Of a stretch of DNA of 64,000 nucleotides, positions 35,180 through 45,182 are shown piece after piece. How positions within the stretch are numbered: position 1 is the first letter of the stretch; the number at the start of each line of letters is the position of its first letter. The stretch is from Thermococcus alcaliphilus (lineage in GTDB: Archaea > Methanobacteriota_B > Thermococci > Thermococcales > Thermococcaceae): positions 1-64,000 of the forward strand of contig NZ_JAMXLV010000012.1 of the NCBI RefSeq assembly GCF_024054535.1, read 5' to 3'. The notes under the pieces were generated by a model. The model saw nothing but the letters and a program-made list of their open reading frames with translations, made no database searches and had not been told where the DNA came from. Position numbers and translations under genes: made by a program.

Positions 35180-38100
35180 CTACACCCTCTCCTTGAGTTT
35201 TAATGATGGTCTAATAACCATGGCCTTTATCTCATCCAATAACAACTTGAAGGCATAGCTCATCTCTACCTTGCTTATCTTCTCCTCTTCTCCACAAACT
35301 GGACAGTAAACCTTATCCCTACGCTTGTCCTCGACTGCCAAATGTCCACAGCTCTCACATACCCAGACCTCTGTTTTATCGCTCTCCTCTAACAGTCTTT
35401 CTACTAAGAGCATCGATGCACCGTGTCCAATGAGAACGTCACGCTCCATTTCACCGAACCTGAGACCACCCTCTCTTGCTCTACCCTCGGTTGGCTGCTT
35501 GGTGAGAACCTGCACCGGACCTCTTGAACGTGCGTGCAGCTTATCTGCTACCATGTGGTGGAGTCTCTGGTAGTATATAACACCAACAAAGATGTCTGCC
35601 TCAAGTTTTCTTCCAGTAATTCCATCATACATGACTTCTCTTCCGTTGTGCCTAAAGCCAAGCTCCTCAAGTTCTTTTCTAAGCTTCTCTTCCGGCTCTC
35701 CAATGAAAGCTGTTCCGTCTATTCTTCTTCCCTTGAGTGAAGCAACTTTTCCACCTATTGCTTCGATAAGCTGTCCGACAGTCATACGGCTTGGGATACC
35801 GTGTGGGTTAACTATTAAATCTGGAACTATTCCGCTCTCTGTCCATGGCATGTCCTCTTGAGGTACTATAAGGCCGATAACACCCTTCTGTCCGTGTCTT
35901 GAAGCAAATTTGTCACCAAATTCTGGAATTCTGAGGTCTCTAACCGTCACTTTAACAAGTTTTGTTCCATCTCCTGTTTCGGTTAATATGACCTTATCAA
36001 CTATTCCTTTCTCCCCAGGTCTCATAGTTATGCTAGTTTCTCTCCTTCCCTGGAGTATGCCAGCACCTAAGCCAGCTTGCTCTTCAAGGAACCTCGGTGG
36101 AGAAGTTCTCGCAACCAGAACGTCCTTCCCTTCCACCTTTGATTCTGGGAATATTATACCATCTTCGTCAAGGTGTCTATAGTATTTTTCACCAAGGAAT
36201 CCTCTAACAGTTGGATCTGGAATTTCGAACTTATCGGTCTGCCCACCCATGTATTTCTTTTCTTCAGCCTCATAAGTTCTAAAGAACGTTGATCTTGCTA
36301 ATCCCCTCTCAATGGAGGCTTTGTTCATGATAACTGCGTCTTCCATGTTATATCCGCCATAACTGAGAACTGCAACTACAAAGTTTTGACCTGCTGGTCT
36401 CTGCTCAAAACCTACTGCCTCCATAATCCTCGAATTGACGAGAGGAATTTGCGGATAGTGCATTAAATGACCCCTTGTGTCCACTCTTATTCTAAAGTTT
36501 GCCCAGCCCAAACCAAGGCTCTGCTTGGCCATACCTGCCCCATAGGTGTTTCTTGGAGCGGCGTTGTGCTCTGGATAGGGAACGAGCGATGCTGGCAATC
36601 CAAGTATTGCAGCTGGCATTATCTCAAGGTGGGTGTGTTCTTTAGTAACTTCCCATGGCCAAGTTGCCACGTAGGCATTTTCCTCTTCCTCAGCATCAAG
36701 ATACTCAATAACCCCCATTCTCACAAGATCGCTCCATTTGAGAGTTCCTTTCTTTATTGCTTCAACATGCTCTCTTGTAAGCTTTGGAATGCCGTCTTCA
36801 ACAATGATGAGAGGTCTCCTGACTCTACCATCATCGCTGTTAATGTACACTTCCCTAACGTCTTCATAATAAGCAACGTTTATCACATCGCTAATTCTTC
36901 CAGCTCTTCTGTCGCTTTTTATCTTGTTTACCAGAGAAATACCATCTTTGTACGTCCCAATGAGAACTCCATTTAGATATATCCTCCAGTCTTCTGGCTC
37001 CGGTCTCTTCTCCTCAATGTGCACTATGCCAAGGCTTTCCAGATACTCCAAAACTTCCTCTTCTGGAATTGCGGTTGTTATTTGAGACATTAATGCAAGA
37101 TTCTTAACCAGACCACAGTTGGGACCTTCGGGGGTTTCCGTTGGACAGATTCTTCCCCAGTGGGTACCGTGAAGGTCTCTCGCTTCAAAGTGGGGCTGCT
37201 CTCTGCTTAATGGAGAAGTAACTCTTCTCAAGTGAGAAAGAGTCGACATAAAGTTAGTTCTATCCAAGAGCTGACTGACACCGGTTCTTCCTCCAGGCCA
37301 AGCTCCAGTTGCCAAAGCGTGTTCAATTCTCTCCGTTAACACATCCGGTCTCACAGAATTTCTCACAAACCTCTGAATATCTTGGAAGGTGTATTTCTCA
37401 CCCTTTCTCTGGTAGGTTTTGGTGAGCTGATACTGCATATCCTTAACAAGCTGACCAAAGGCAACTCTAAAGAGGTCTCTCAAAAGATCTCCAGCAAGTT
37501 TGAGCCTCTTGTTTGCATAGTGGTCTTTGTCATCCTCCCCTCTAAGCCCGAGGGAGAGTTCGATAACCTTAAGAGCCATCATTCCAAGGTAATAGGCTTT
37601 TCTTATTCTGTCTTCTGGAGAAACACCCATATGAGGGAGAAGGTTGTTGTCAATTATCGATTGTGCTCTTCTCAACCTATACTCCTTTGGCTGTCCTGGC
37701 ATAGCCTTCTTTCCTATGTAATCCAACGCTTCTTCTTGAGTCTGTATATCACTTGCATCCTCTAAATTGTCAAAGAGGACTTGTTGGATCTCAGGGTTGT
37801 TGCTCACAGCATCTACAATCTCTTTATCACTCTCAAGTCCAAGGGCCCTCATGACGTAAACGAACTTTATGACACCAGGCACATTTGGAATAGAAACGTA
37901 AAGCAAACCATCTTTTCTTCTTTCCACTGTTATCAAAGCTCTATATCCGTGTCTGTAGGAGAAACACTTCGCTATATATCTGTTCTGTCTTTCATCAATC
38001 TCTACAAGTGTTCTGTTCGGTGCTAAATCCTCGATAGAGACGATAACCCTTTCAGAACCATTGATTATGAAATATCCTCCTGGATCTTTGGGATCTTCTC

Positions 38101-38536
38101 CATGGGCAATTAACTCTTCATCACTTAATCCATAAAGTCTGCATATTTTTGACTTAAGCATTACCGGCAGTTCTCCAATTCTGACCTCAACAGGCTCTTG
38201 CTCAATCCCCTTGACAACGGGTATCATTTCCAAGAAAATCGGCGCCGAGTAAGTAAGGTTCCTAATTCTTGCATCCATTGGGTAGAGTGGCTTCCTCTGC
38301 CCGTGGGCTTCTTGAAACTCTGGCTCACCAAGTCTTATCCTTCCGAATTTGACCTCGAAGTCTGGGATGTCTGGCTTGACTCCACCGAATTCGTTAACTA
38401 CTTCTTGCATCCCATGATCAATGAAAGCGTTGTAAGAATCGAGATGCTGTCTTACAAGTCCCTTTTCGTCCCAGTAGCTTTTCATAACTTCCCAAAGATC
38501 GTCCGGAGTAACCTCAACAACAGTAGGACCTCTCAT
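35180..38536 (-). CDS. rpoB: DNA-directed RNA polymerase subunit B
   Basis: An undivided 1118-aa second-largest subunit; several euryarchaea split this gene into B' and B''. Landmarks include [44 protein letters not shown]-type fork regions, [16 protein letters not shown] near the active site, and a C-terminal zinc ribbon [13 protein letters not shown]...YCPVCG. It starts 18 nt after rpoH. Confidence 0.97.
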   Translation of the reverse strand: MRGPTVVEVTPDDLWEVMKSYWDEKGLVRQHLDSYNAFIDHGMQEVVNEFGGVKPDIPDFEVKFGRIRLGEPEFQEAHGQRKPLYPMDARIRNLTYSAPIFLEMIPVVKGIEQEPVEVRIGELPVMLKSKICRLYGLSDEELIAHGEDPKDPGGYFIINGSERVIVSIEDLAPNRTLVEIDERQNRYIAKCFSYRHGYRALITVERRKDGLLYVSIPNVPGVIKFVYVMRALGLESDKEIVDAVSNNPEIQQVLFDNLEDASDIQTQEEALDYIGKKAMPGQPKEYRLRRAQSIIDNNLLPHMGVSPEDRIRKAYYLGMMALKVIELSLGLRGEDDKDHYANKRLKLAGDLLRDLFRVAFGQLVKDMQYQLTKTYQRKGEKYTFQDIQRFVRNSVRPDVLTERIEHALATGAWPGGRTGVSQLLDRTNFMSTLSHLRRVTSPLSREQPHFEARDLHGTHWGRICPTETPEGPNCGLVKNLALMSQITTAIPEEEVLEYLESLGIVHIEEKRPEPEDWRIYLNGVLIGTYKDGISLVNKIKSDRRAGRISDVINVAYYEDVREVYINSDDGRVRRPLIIVEDGIPKLTREHVEAIKKGTLKWSDLVRMGVIEYLDAEEEENAYVATWPWEVTKEHTHLEIMPAAILGLPASLVPYPEHNAAPRNTYGAGMAKQSLGLGWANFRIRVDTRGHLMHYPQIPLVNSRIMEAVGFEQRPAGQNFVVAVLSYGGYNMEDAVIMNKASIERGLARSTFFRTYEAEEKKYMGGQTDKFEIPDPTVRGFLGEKYYRHLDEDGIIFPESKVEGKDVLVARTSPPRFLEEQAGLGAGILQGRRETSITMRPGEKGIVDKVILTETGDGTKLVKVTVRDLRIPEFGDKFASRHGQKGVIGLIVPQEDMPWTESGIVPDLIVNPHGIPSRMTVGQLIEAIGGKVASLKGRRIDGTAFIGEPEEKLRKELEELGFRHNGREVMYDGITGRKLEADIFVGVIYYQRLHHMVADKLHARSRGPVQVLTKQPTEGRAREGGLRFGEMERDVLIGHGASMLLVERLLEESDKTEVWVCESCGHLAVEDKRRDKVYCPVCGEEEKISKVEMSYAFKLLLDEIKAMVIRPSLKLKERV

Positions 38537-38554
38537 TTTCTCACCTCAAAAACT

Positions 38555-38803
38555 TCAGTCTTCCACAACAATCCTATAATAGTAATAAACCCCCGCAGTA
38601 GGGCTTTTCCTCTTTATTTCTATAACATCCCCAGGCTTGGCTCCAAGAGCCTGAACCGCTGGATCGCTTGCTTTGATTTGGGGTAACTGAGAAAGCTTAA
38701 TCCTGTACTTCTTAAGCAACTCTTCTTTTTCTTCTTCGCTGAGGATTCTATGCTCAGGAACTAACACGTGATCAAATATTGTAAAGGTTTTTTTCGCCGT
38801 CAC
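38555..38803 (-). CDS. rpoH: DNA-directed RNA polymerase subunit H
   Basis: An 82-aa subunit homologous to the C-terminal part of eukaryotic Rpb5. Family residues are [50 protein letters not shown] and the [15 protein letters not shown] end. The start codon appears to be GTG at 38803 after AAGGGGGCAAT. It heads the eight-gene operon; a minus-strand TATA element (CTTATATACT, about 38869-38880) lies upstream. Confidence 0.95.
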   Translation of the reverse strand: MTAKKTFTIFDHVLVPEHRILSEEEKEELLKKYRIKLSQLPQIKASDPAVQALGAKPGDVIEIKRKSPTAGVYYYYRIVVED

Positions 38804-38868
38804 AGAGAATTGCCCCCTTTAAAATTTTTAGAAGGTACACCCTCTCACTACCTCCAGCTTTCAATTGG

Positions 38869-38880
38869 AGTATATAAGCT
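38869..38880 (-). promoter_or_regulatory. promoter of the RNA polymerase operon
   Basis: CTTATATACT on the minus strand, about 65 nt before the rpoH start codon, is the best TATA candidate and would give a leader of roughly 40 nt. Confidence 0.45.
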
Positions 38881-38985
38881 TTTCGTGAGTTTAGTCTGAA
38901 AGAGGGTTTATATTGTTTGCGTAAAGTTTAAGAACTCTTCTGAACGCCTTAACATTCCATCGATGTACTTACGTGATCATTATTA

Positions 38986-39063
38986 TGGTGGGGCCGCCGA
39001 GATTTGAACTCGGGTCACGGGCTCCCAAAGCCCGCAGGATAGACCAAGCTACCCCACGGCCCC
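38986..39063 (-). tRNA. tRNA-Pro (anticodon TGG)
   Basis: Acceptor GGGGCCG/CGGCCCC, anticodon loop TTTGGGA (anticodon TGG), T loop TTCAAAT, discriminator A, encoded CCA. It follows tRNA-Thr by 7 nt and is probably in the same transcript. Confidence 0.95.
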
Positions 39064-39070
39064 ATTGCAA

Positions 39071-39147
39071 TGGAGCCCCGGGCGGGATTTGAACCCGCGG
39101 CCTGCGGATTACAAGTCCGCCGCCCCACCAGGCTAGGCTACCGGGGC
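39071..39147 (-). tRNA. tRNA-Thr (anticodon TGT)
   Basis: Acceptor GCCCCGG/CCGGGGC, anticodon loop CTTGTAA (anticodon TGT), discriminator T, encoded CCA. A minus-strand TTTATATACT TATA box at about 39172-39182 lies roughly 27 nt upstream. Confidence 0.95.
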
Positions 39148-39244
39148 ACCGAATGAAGAAAGGCTTAAGTTAGTATATAAACTTTTCGCCTAGAACCACC
39201 GTAAGCTTTATAAATTCACTCATACTCCCTATGATTGGGTTCGT

Positions 39245-39320
39245 GCCGCCGTAGCTTAGTCGGTAGAGCGCCGGACTGTTAATCCGGTGGTCGCCCGTTC
39301 AAGTCGGGCCGGCGGCGCCA
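39245..39320 (+). tRNA. tRNA-Asn (anticodon GTT)
   Basis: Acceptor GCCGCCG/CGGCGGC, anticodon loop CTGTTAA (anticodon GTT), T loop TTCAAGT, discriminator G, encoded CCA. A GCTTTATAAATTC promoter lies near 39205-39215. The next tRNA follows after 8 nt. Confidence 0.95.
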
Positions 39321-39328
39321 GTCTTCGT

Positions 39329-39406
39329 GGGCCCGTAGCTCAGCCTGGTCAGAGCGCGCGGCTCATAACCGCGTGGTCGGGGGTTCAAAGCCCCCCGGGC
39401 CCACCA
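39329..39406 (+). tRNA. tRNA with CAT anticodon (elongator Met or Ile2)
   Basis: Acceptor GGGCCCG/CGGGCCC, anticodon stem GCGCGG/CCGCGT with loop CTCATAA (anticodon CAT), discriminator A, encoded CCA. It is not the initiator. The GGGCCCG acceptor is reminiscent of archaeal Ile2 tRNAs whose C34 is agmatinylated by TiaS, but an elongator Met cannot be ruled out by eye. Confidence 0.9.
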
Positions 39407-39692
39407 CTTCTCTCTCAATAATAAGCCATTCTTCTTTGGACTCCAAATCCAGCAGAGATCCACGAAGGGTATCTTCTCTAAGTTCCATCTTTAGTATGCA
39501 CTTTCGCTTGATTAACAGCTTTTTATGAACCCACTCGGGGAGGATATTTGGTTCTATTGGGACAAAGGTATTCTCGACATAGATTCCTATCAAACGATGG
39601 TTCTTGAATAAATAACCGTCAATATCTATCACTTCGTAGTACCCAACCCTACTAAATTCCTCAGCAGGAAGAGATTTTAACTCTGATGCCAT
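39363..39692 (-). CDS. hypothetical protein whose frame runs into the antisense of a tRNA
   Basis: A 109-aa frame starting with ATG 39692. Residues 1-95 form a plausible small globular protein (for example EVIDIDGYLFKNHRLIGIYVENTFVPIEPN), with no family that I recognise. The last 14 residues (VGPGGFEPPTTRL) are the translation of the complementary strand of the CAT tRNA and have no protein meaning. Either the gene has lost its own stop or the frame is spurious. Confidence 0.45.
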   Translation of the reverse strand: MASELKSLPAEEFSRVGYYEVIDIDGYLFKNHRLIGIYVENTFVPIEPNILPEWVHKKLLIKRKCILKMELREDTLRGSLLDLESKEEWLIIEREVVGPGGFEPPTTRL

Positions 39693-39834
39693 GAAAGATC
39701 ACCAAAAATATGTTAGAAGTCAATAATTTTAGGAACTCGGTGAAACGAAAGTTTCATGAATGATTTCCTTGCATTATCAAGTTTCAGAAGTATACGCAGT
39801 TATTCTCCCTCAAGGAACAATTAGGAACATTATT
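39693..39834. other. intergenic stretch with no clear feature
   Basis: This stretch lies between the hypothetical gene start and tRNA-Arg. I see no convincing promoter, repeat or frame in it beyond short AT-rich segments. Confidence 0.5.
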
Positions 39835-39910
<76 letters not shown>

Positions 39911-39956
39911 TCAAAAGAGTTATAATGCATGCATACATAAAAGTTGCGGTGATAAA

Positions 39957-40430
39957 ATGATACTGCCAGACCATAAAATTAGAAAGGAAATATTAATAGA
40001 ACCGTTTAACGAAAAATCTCTCCAACCAGCGGGCTATGATTTAAGGGTCGGAAAAGAAGCCATGGTCAATGGGAGATCTATAGACGTTGAAAGAGAGGGA
40101 AAAGTGATCATTCCTCCCAAAGGGCACGCCTTGATACTGACTCTAGAAAGAGTAAAGCTTCCAGATGATGTTATGGGAGACATGAGATTAAGAAGCACTT
40201 TTGCAAGAGAAGGCCTCTTGGGGAGTTTTGCATGGGTTGACCCTGGGTGGGATGGGAACCTTACGTTAGCATTGTTCAACAGTTCCGAAGAAGAAGTAGT
40301 CCTACACTACGGAGAAAGGTTTGTGCAGATAGCTTTTCATCGTCTTGAAGAGCCATCAAGCAACCCCTACAGGGGTAGCTATCAAGGAAGCCAGCATTTA
40401 GTTTTATCCAAAAGAAAGTCCAAAAGATAG
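39957..40430 (+). CDS. dcd: dCTP deaminase / dUTPase family protein
   Basis: A 157-aa trimeric-fold nucleotidohydrolase. It shows LQPAGYDLRVG (23-33), the nucleotide-binding RLRSTFAREG (77-86), AWVDPGWDGNLTLALFNSS (92-110) and a C-terminal YQGSQH. Asp95 matches the catalytic Asp of dUTPases. The Glu that bacterial and bifunctional archaeal deaminases carry in the VLEFYN-type segment is Ala105 here. It may therefore act as a dUTPase rather than as a dCTP deaminase. Both would serve dUTP control and dTTP supply. The ATG follows GGTGATAAA. Confidence 0.8.
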   Translation: MILPDHKIRKEILIEPFNEKSLQPAGYDLRVGKEAMVNGRSIDVEREGKVIIPPKGHALILTLERVKLPDDVMGDMRLRSTFAREGLLGSFAWVDPGWDGNLTLALFNSSEEEVVLHYGERFVQIAFHRLEEPSSNPYRGSYQGSQHLVLSKRKSKR

Positions 40431-40512
40431 CTTCTTTTCTTTTATCTTCCACAACAAAAGCCGGTTGTAATATCGACTCAGAAAAACTGAAATATAAAGA
40501 AATGAAGGGAGT

Positions 40513-40827
40513 TCAGCCGAAGAGAGCTCCAAGTCCAGCGAGAGCCTCTTCTTCTTTCTCCTCTTCTTCCTCTTCCTCTTCTGCTGGAGCTTCCTCTGCA
40601 GGAGCCTCAGCAGCTGGGGCTGCAGCTGGAGCAGCTGCAACTGCAACTGGCATTGCAGCCTTTTCTATAACCTCATCGATGTTGACTCCCTCAAGGGCTG
40701 CAACGAGAGCCTTTACTCTTGCCTCATCAACCTCTACTCCAGCAGCTTGGAGTACGGCTTTTATGTTCTCTTCGGTTATTTCCTTACCAGCGGCGTGTAA
40801 CAATAAAGCAGCATATACATACTCCAT
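40513..40827 (-). CDS. rpl12: ribosomal protein L12 (stalk P1)
   Basis: A 104-aa stalk protein. The N-terminal dimerisation domain ([26 protein letters not shown]) is followed by an Ala/Pro/Glu hinge and the factor-recruiting tail [10 protein letters not shown]. The tail and its acidic run are nearly the same as in the adjacent L10. Last gene of the secE-spt5-L11-L1-L10-L12 unit. Confidence 0.96.
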   Translation of the reverse strand: MEYVYAALLLHAAGKEITEENIKAVLQAAGVEVDEARVKALVAALEGVNIDEVIEKAAMPVAVAAAPAAAPAAEAPAEEAPAEEEEEEEEKEEEALAGLGALFG

Positions 40828-40874
40828 CTCCTTACACCTCCGAGTTATCTTTATTTTTTGTTATTTGATGCGCA

Positions 40875-41894
40875 TCAACCAAACAAAGCTCCCAATCCAG
40901 CGAGAGCTTCCTCTTCTTCTTTCTCCTCTTCTTCCTCCTCTTCCTCAACCTTCTCCTCAGCCTTTTCAGCTGGCTGAGGCTGAGCCGCTATAACTTGTGC
41001 TTGTTGGTTTAAAAGTTCTTTGGTCTTCTCATCAAGCAACTCCTCTGGTAGCTCCTGGGCTATGAGCAATGCAACTCTGAATGCCTTGCCAAGTATGTCT
41101 CCAGCAGTCTCTTTGGTAATGTATCCCGCTTCCACAGCAACGTTCTTTGCACCAAGGAATGCCTTTTGGATGATTGCCTCGATTGTTTGCTTTGTTGGAT
41201 ATGCTACGTTTACGGACAAGTTGAACGCGTGCATATAAGCTTGTTGAATCATGCTGATGTACTGCTCCTCATCAATTGCAAGGACTTCCGGTGTGTAAAC
41301 AATGCCGTCCTCGTAAGCGGCGAGCAACTTAAGTCCCACTTCAAGAGGTTCAATTCCCAACTGGTTAAGAATGTTAGCAAGCTGAGGAGTTATAATCTCG
41401 CCAGCTTTAAGCACTACGGTGTCTTTTTGAATCGAAACTTTACCTTTCTCAATTCTTGCGGGAATTCCTAAAGCCTGCATCTCACCTACGAGAGGTCCTG
41501 GTGAGAGAGGTGTTGGTCCTGCAGGAACTACAATGTCTCTTGGAGCTGGAACTCCAGGCTTAGCCGGAGCTGGCTTTTTACTCTCTTCTAAGAATTTGTA
41601 AAGCTTAAATGGGTTCATTTCTGTAACAAGGATACCTGCTCCACCCTGGATGTGATCAACAAGCTTTTCAAGGTCTGGATTATTGAGCTCCTGAGCAGCT
41701 TTTTTAATTGCAAGCTCGATTAAGGTGTTTCTTGAAACCCTAAGCACGGCTTTGCCCCTAAGGCTTTCCCTCATCTTTGATAAGGGGTAAGCTGGAACAT
41801 CTGCCACGTCTACAAGGGCAACCACTGGGTAGCTCTTGATAAGCTTGGCAAGTTCTTCAACTTCCTTTTTCTTCCACTCAGCAACATGAGCCAT
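40875..41894 (-). CDS. rpl10: ribosomal protein L10 (stalk P0)
   Basis: The 339-aa stalk base that binds 23S rRNA and L12 dimers. The N-terminal rRNA-binding domain spans 1 to about 110, the archaeal insertion follows ([27 protein letters not shown]), then the helical spine for L12 dimers (about 205-300). It ends with the same [18 protein letters not shown] tail as L12. The gene lies 5 nt after rpl1. Confidence 0.96.
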   Translation of the reverse strand: MAHVAEWKKKEVEELAKLIKSYPVVALVDVADVPAYPLSKMRESLRGKAVLRVSRNTLIELAIKKAAQELNNPDLEKLVDHIQGGAGILVTEMNPFKLYKFLEESKKPAPAKPGVPAPRDIVVPAGPTPLSPGPLVGEMQALGIPARIEKGKVSIQKDTVVLKAGEIITPQLANILNQLGIEPLEVGLKLLAAYEDGIVYTPEVLAIDEEQYISMIQQAYMHAFNLSVNVAYPTKQTIEAIIQKAFLGAKNVAVEAGYITKETAGDILGKAFRVALLIAQELPEELLDEKTKELLNQQAQVIAAQPQPAEKAEEKVEEEEEEEEKEEEEALAGLGALFG

Positions 41895-41899
41895 CTATA

Positions 41900-42550
41900 T
41901 CACCCCTCTATTTTTACAGCTGGGCCCATTGTTGTTTTGACGTATGCTGACTTAACTTGGTTCTCTCCTCTTTCGAGCTTTCCTATTATTGCATTAAGCA
42001 CTGTTTCAATGTTCTCTGCAAGCTTTTCATCGTCCATGTCCTCTGTGCCAACTGGAGCATGTACTACTGGATTGTTCTTGAGCTGTATCCTTACAGTCTT
42101 TTTAAGCCTTTCAACAAATGGTGTAAGATCGGTTACTGTGGGTGGAACTACCACGGGCATCTTGTTTCTTGGACCTAAGTACCTACCAAGGTATCTACCA
42201 ATCTTTGGCATTAGCGGAGCAGCTGCTATGAAAAAGTCATACTTCTTAGCTATCTTTCTCGCAGCCCTTGGGTTGCTCCCCAATTCCTCCAATTCCTCAC
42301 CACTAATCACATCAAGCCCGAGCTTTTTAGCCGCCTCGGCAACGGCACCATCAGCGATGACCGCGATTTTTGGCTCCTTCCCGCGACCGTGTGGCAGAAC
42401 AACCTCAAGCTTAAACCTGTTTTCAGGTTTTTTAAGGTCAATATCCTTGAGGTTTACTGCCACTTCGACGGTCTGTGTGAAGTTACGCGGCTTAGCCCGG
42501 GCTTTAGCCTCCTTCACCGCTTCCACGATTTTTTGCCTGTCAAAGGCCAT
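41900..42550 (-). CDS. rpl1: ribosomal protein L1
   Basis: A 216-aa L1-stalk protein. [23 protein letters not shown] at the N-terminus, [17 protein letters not shown], and the C-terminal [14 protein letters not shown] are characteristic. In archaea L1 can also repress its own operon by binding the message; I did not identify an L1-site mimic with confidence here. Confidence 0.96.
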   Translation of the reverse strand: MAFDRQKIVEAVKEAKARAKPRNFTQTVEVAVNLKDIDLKKPENRFKLEVVLPHGRGKEPKIAVIADGAVAEAAKKLGLDVISGEELEELGSNPRAARKIAKKYDFFIAAAPLMPKIGRYLGRYLGPRNKMPVVVPPTVTDLTPFVERLKKTVRIQLKNNPVVHAPVGTEDMDDEKLAENIETVLNAIIGKLERGENQVKSAYVKTTMGPAVKIEG

Positions 42551-42632
42551 TTTTCTGACCTCCTTCTTTTTTTATTTAAGCCGGAAGGAAAAATCAAAAG
42601 TTCGTAAAAGGAGAGATTTTTAAACTTTTCCC

Positions 42633-43124
42633 TCACTCTGCCTTTGCAAACACTTCATCATAAACTCCTTCGTCTATTTCCTTCTGCACTTCTCTTGGAT
42701 CTTTACCTTCCACGGTAACTCCCATGCTCAGTGCCGTTCCTATGACTTCTTTGGCAGCAGCTTTTAGATCAGCTGCAAGCATTTGCTGCTTCTTTGCCTT
42801 TGCTATCTTGATAACCTGTTCCATTGTTAAATCTCCCACAATGTTTCTTGTTGGCTCGCTTGAGCCTTTCTCAAGGCCAAGCTCCTTCTTTATAAGCTGG
42901 CTTACTGGAGGAGTACCAACCTCAATCTCAAATTGTCTCGTCACTGGGTCTACAATGATCTTAACTGGAACCTGCATTCCCGCAAAATCCTTTGTCGCTT
43001 CGTTTATCCTATCAACTACTTGCTTAACGTTCAATCCTAGTGGACCAATTGCTGGACCCAATGGAGGACCGGGAGTAGCTTTACCACCTTCAACCAACAC
43101 TTCAACAATTTGCTTTTTTGCCAT
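42633..43124 (-). CDS. rpl11: ribosomal protein L11
   Basis: A 163-aa GTPase-centre protein. The Pro-rich start [29 protein letters not shown] and the C-terminal RNA-binding domain ([31 protein letters not shown]) are clear. Start [11 protein letters not shown] follows GGGGTGAAGAG. An 82-nt gap separates it from rpl1. Confidence 0.96.
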   Translation of the reverse strand: MAKKQIVEVLVEGGKATPGPPLGPAIGPLGLNVKQVVDRINEATKDFAGMQVPVKIIVDPVTRQFEIEVGTPPVSQLIKKELGLEKGSSEPTRNIVGDLTMEQVIKIAKAKKQQMLAADLKAAAKEVIGTALSMGVTVEGKDPREVQKEIDEGVYDEVFAKAE

Positions 43125-43137
43125 TCTCTTCACCCCT

Positions 43138-43593
43138 CTACTCCTCTGAGCGTTTGCTTATAAGCCTAACGTATTCCCCTCTAACTGTAACGGGGATTGG
43201 TACTATAGCTCCGATGAGCTCAACAACAATCTCATCTTTTGCTTCATCAACTCTGACAACCTTAGCCTTTTCTCCCTTAAACGGACCGGCAATAAGCTCG
43301 ACAATATCTCCAGGTTCAAATCCGCTAACTGCGGGTTTCTCTTCAAGGAAGTGCTCTATCTCGCTAAAGGCTATCTCACCAGGTAGGGTTCCTTTTGCAT
43401 GCCTGATGCCCCTGATTGCCTCATCCACCGCTGCTTTCTCTGCAGCTTCAACAAAGATGTATCCTCTAACCTTGGAAGGAGCTAAAATTGCCCTAATAGG
43501 CAGGTTGTAGGTCTTTGCCTTACTGTAAATGAGCTTGGCAGTGTTCTCTTCCTGTCCAACTGTTACCCTTACTGCAAATATCTTCGACTCCAT
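43138..43593 (-). CDS. spt5: transcription elongation factor Spt5 (NusG homologue)
   Basis: A 151-aa protein with an NGN domain (about 1-85: [21 protein letters not shown], and [10 protein letters not shown]) and one KOW domain (about 93-140: [25 protein letters not shown]). It clamps RNA polymerase with Spt4 and couples it to ribosomes. Start MESKIFAV follows GGTGATAG. Operon with secE and ribosomal proteins, conserved across archaea and mirrored by bacterial secE-nusG. Confidence 0.95.
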   Translation of the reverse strand: MESKIFAVRVTVGQEENTAKLIYSKAKTYNLPIRAILAPSKVRGYIFVEAAEKAAVDEAIRGIRHAKGTLPGEIAFSEIEHFLEEKPAVSGFEPGDIVELIAGPFKGEKAKVVRVDEAKDEIVVELIGAIVPIPVTVRGEYVRLISKRSEE

Positions 43594-43610
43594 CTCTATC
43601 ACCAAGGGAG

Positions 43611-43802
43611 TTATGCCCCACCTTCTATCAATGCACCAATAATGTGGATAAGCATGCCGATAAGGCCTATTAAAATAATCCCAATGCCCGTTATCTTAGC
43701 AGCAAGCTTATACTCCTTCCAACTTGGCTTTTTGGTCACAAGGAAAACTCTCTTCGACTCAGATATGAAGTTTTTAAACTTTTCTGTGTAGCTCTCTGCC
43801 AT
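43611..43802 (-). CDS. secE: protein translocase subunit SecE
   Basis: A 63-aa SecE/Sec61-gamma: an amphipathic helix [23 protein letters not shown] and one membrane helix (about 37-59). It clamps SecY. Start MAESYTEKF follows GGGGTG. It is the first gene of the unit that continues into spt5, with its own promoter upstream. Confidence 0.93.
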   Translation of the reverse strand: MAESYTEKFKNFISESKRVFLVTKKPSWKEYKLAAKITGIGIILIGLIGMLIHIIGALIEGGA

Positions 43803-43844
43803 TTTTAACACCCCTCACGACTCTCAGACTTGACTATTCCCCGA

Positions 43845-43854
43845 CTATTTAAAA
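43845..43854 (-). promoter_or_regulatory. TATA box of the secE-spt5-ribosomal operon
   Basis: On the minus strand CTTTTAAATAG, about 45 nt before the secE ATG, lies in the gap after ftsZ, so this operon need not depend on ftsZ transcription. Confidence 0.45.
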
Positions 43855-43927
43855 GTTATGCTTATATCCTCTCAGTTTATTTATAAAGTTAAGGGAGAAC
43901 AAAAAGCTAGAGAAATTAAAACAAAAT

Positions 43928-45049
43928 TTAAAGCTCGGTTAAGTCGAGCTTAATAACTTTCTTTTCTTCCTCTGGGGAATATGAGATCTCAGATTCTTCA
44001 ACTACTGCATATGGAGAGCTGACTCCAGTCACAACGACCATTACTCTAATTGTCTTTTCAAGATCTGGATCAAGCTGTATTCCCCATATCACTTGAGCCT
44101 CTGGATCAAGCTTGCTTGTCACGAGTTCAATTATCTGTTGTGCCTCTTCAAGTTTAACATCACTTCCCGCAATGCTTATTAAAGCCCCTTTAGCACCGCT
44201 TATGTCGACGTCAAGCAATGGGCTGTTTAATGCCTGTGTTGCTGCTTCCAAAGCCCTCTTTTCACTATCGCTCTCACCAATGCCAATCATTGCAACGCCG
44301 CCGTCTTTCATGACCGCCTTTACATCAGCAAAGTCAAGGTTAATTAGACCTGGCTTTGTAATTAGTTCTGTAATGCCCTTAACAGCCTGAACAAGAATTT
44401 CATCAGCAACTTTGAATGCCATGTGAATTGGCAAATTGGGCGCAACTTCCATAAGCTTGTCGTTCGGAATGACTATGACAGTGTCGCTGTTCTTTCTAAG
44501 CCTCTCAAGACCATATTCAGCGTTTTTAATTCTTCTTATTCCCTCAACAGTAAATGGAAGCGTTACTACAGAAACTGTTAACGCCCCCATTTTCTTTGCT
44601 AGCTCCGCAACTATTGGAGCGGCACCAGTTCCAGTTCCTCCTCCAAGACCGCATGTTATGAAGACCATGTCGGCTCCTTCAAGAGCATCTCTAATATCCC
44701 TCTCGCTTTCTTTTGCAGCCTCTTCGCCAACTTTTGGGTTGTTTCCAGCACCAAGCCCCCTTGTAAGCTCTTTACCAATGAGTATCTTTTTGTGAGCTTT
44801 TATCTTTAAAAGATCCTGAGCATCAGTGTTAACAGCAATTATCTTGGCACCTTGAATTCCAACTTCCATCATTCTATTAACGGTGTTACAGCCTGCACCA
44901 CCGACACCGATGACATATATCTTTGCCTGCACTTGCTCTAGTATTTTCTTAAGCTCCTCATCAATGTCAGAAGATGGGGCCTGTACTTCAACTGGAGCAT
45001 TTGCCTCGGCGGAGGTTCTTTCTATCGCGTTTTCAATTAGTTTCAACAT
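43928..45049 (-). CDS. ftsZ: cell division protein FtsZ
   Basis: A 373-aa tubulin-family GTPase that forms the division ring. After an archaeal N-terminal extension (1 to about 40) the GTPase domain shows VIGVGGAGCNTVNRM, the tubulin signature GGGTGTGAAPIVAE and NADIxF-type contacts NLDFADVKAV. The C-terminal activation domain follows, and the tail ends KKVIKLDLTEL. Start ATG 45049 follows GGAGGGTGAAAAG; in-frame upstream codons lie beyond that site. Upstream of secE on the same strand. Confidence 0.95.
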   Translation of the reverse strand: MLKLIENAIERTSAEANAPVEVQAPSSDIDEELKKILEQVQAKIYVIGVGGAGCNTVNRMMEVGIQGAKIIAVNTDAQDLLKIKAHKKILIGKELTRGLGAGNNPKVGEEAAKESERDIRDALEGADMVFITCGLGGGTGTGAAPIVAELAKKMGALTVSVVTLPFTVEGIRRIKNAEYGLERLRKNSDTVIVIPNDKLMEVAPNLPIHMAFKVADEILVQAVKGITELITKPGLINLDFADVKAVMKDGGVAMIGIGESDSEKRALEAATQALNSPLLDVDISGAKGALISIAGSDVKLEEAQQIIELVTSKLDPEAQVIWGIQLDPDLEKTIRVMVVVTGVSSPYAVVEESEISYSPEEEKKVIKLDLTEL

Positions 45050-45182
45050 CTTTTCACCCTCCCATATCGATAACAGTTCTAAATGTTTCTTCACATTCTC
45101 TACATATATAAACCTTAGCCAAATTAGTTCAGCCGATATTTAAATGTGTACTTTTAAAGCTTTAAGCATTTCGCTTCTTTTG

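Noticed and set aside
32458-38536. Search for inteins in rpoA1 and rpoB
   Set aside because: Both proteins are of normal length and their conserved blocks are uninterrupted.
40513-41020. Near-identical DNA segments at the ends of rpl12 and rpl10
   Set aside because: They encode the conserved acidic [10 protein letters not shown] stalk tail present in both P0 and P1 of archaea, so this is not a mobile repeat.
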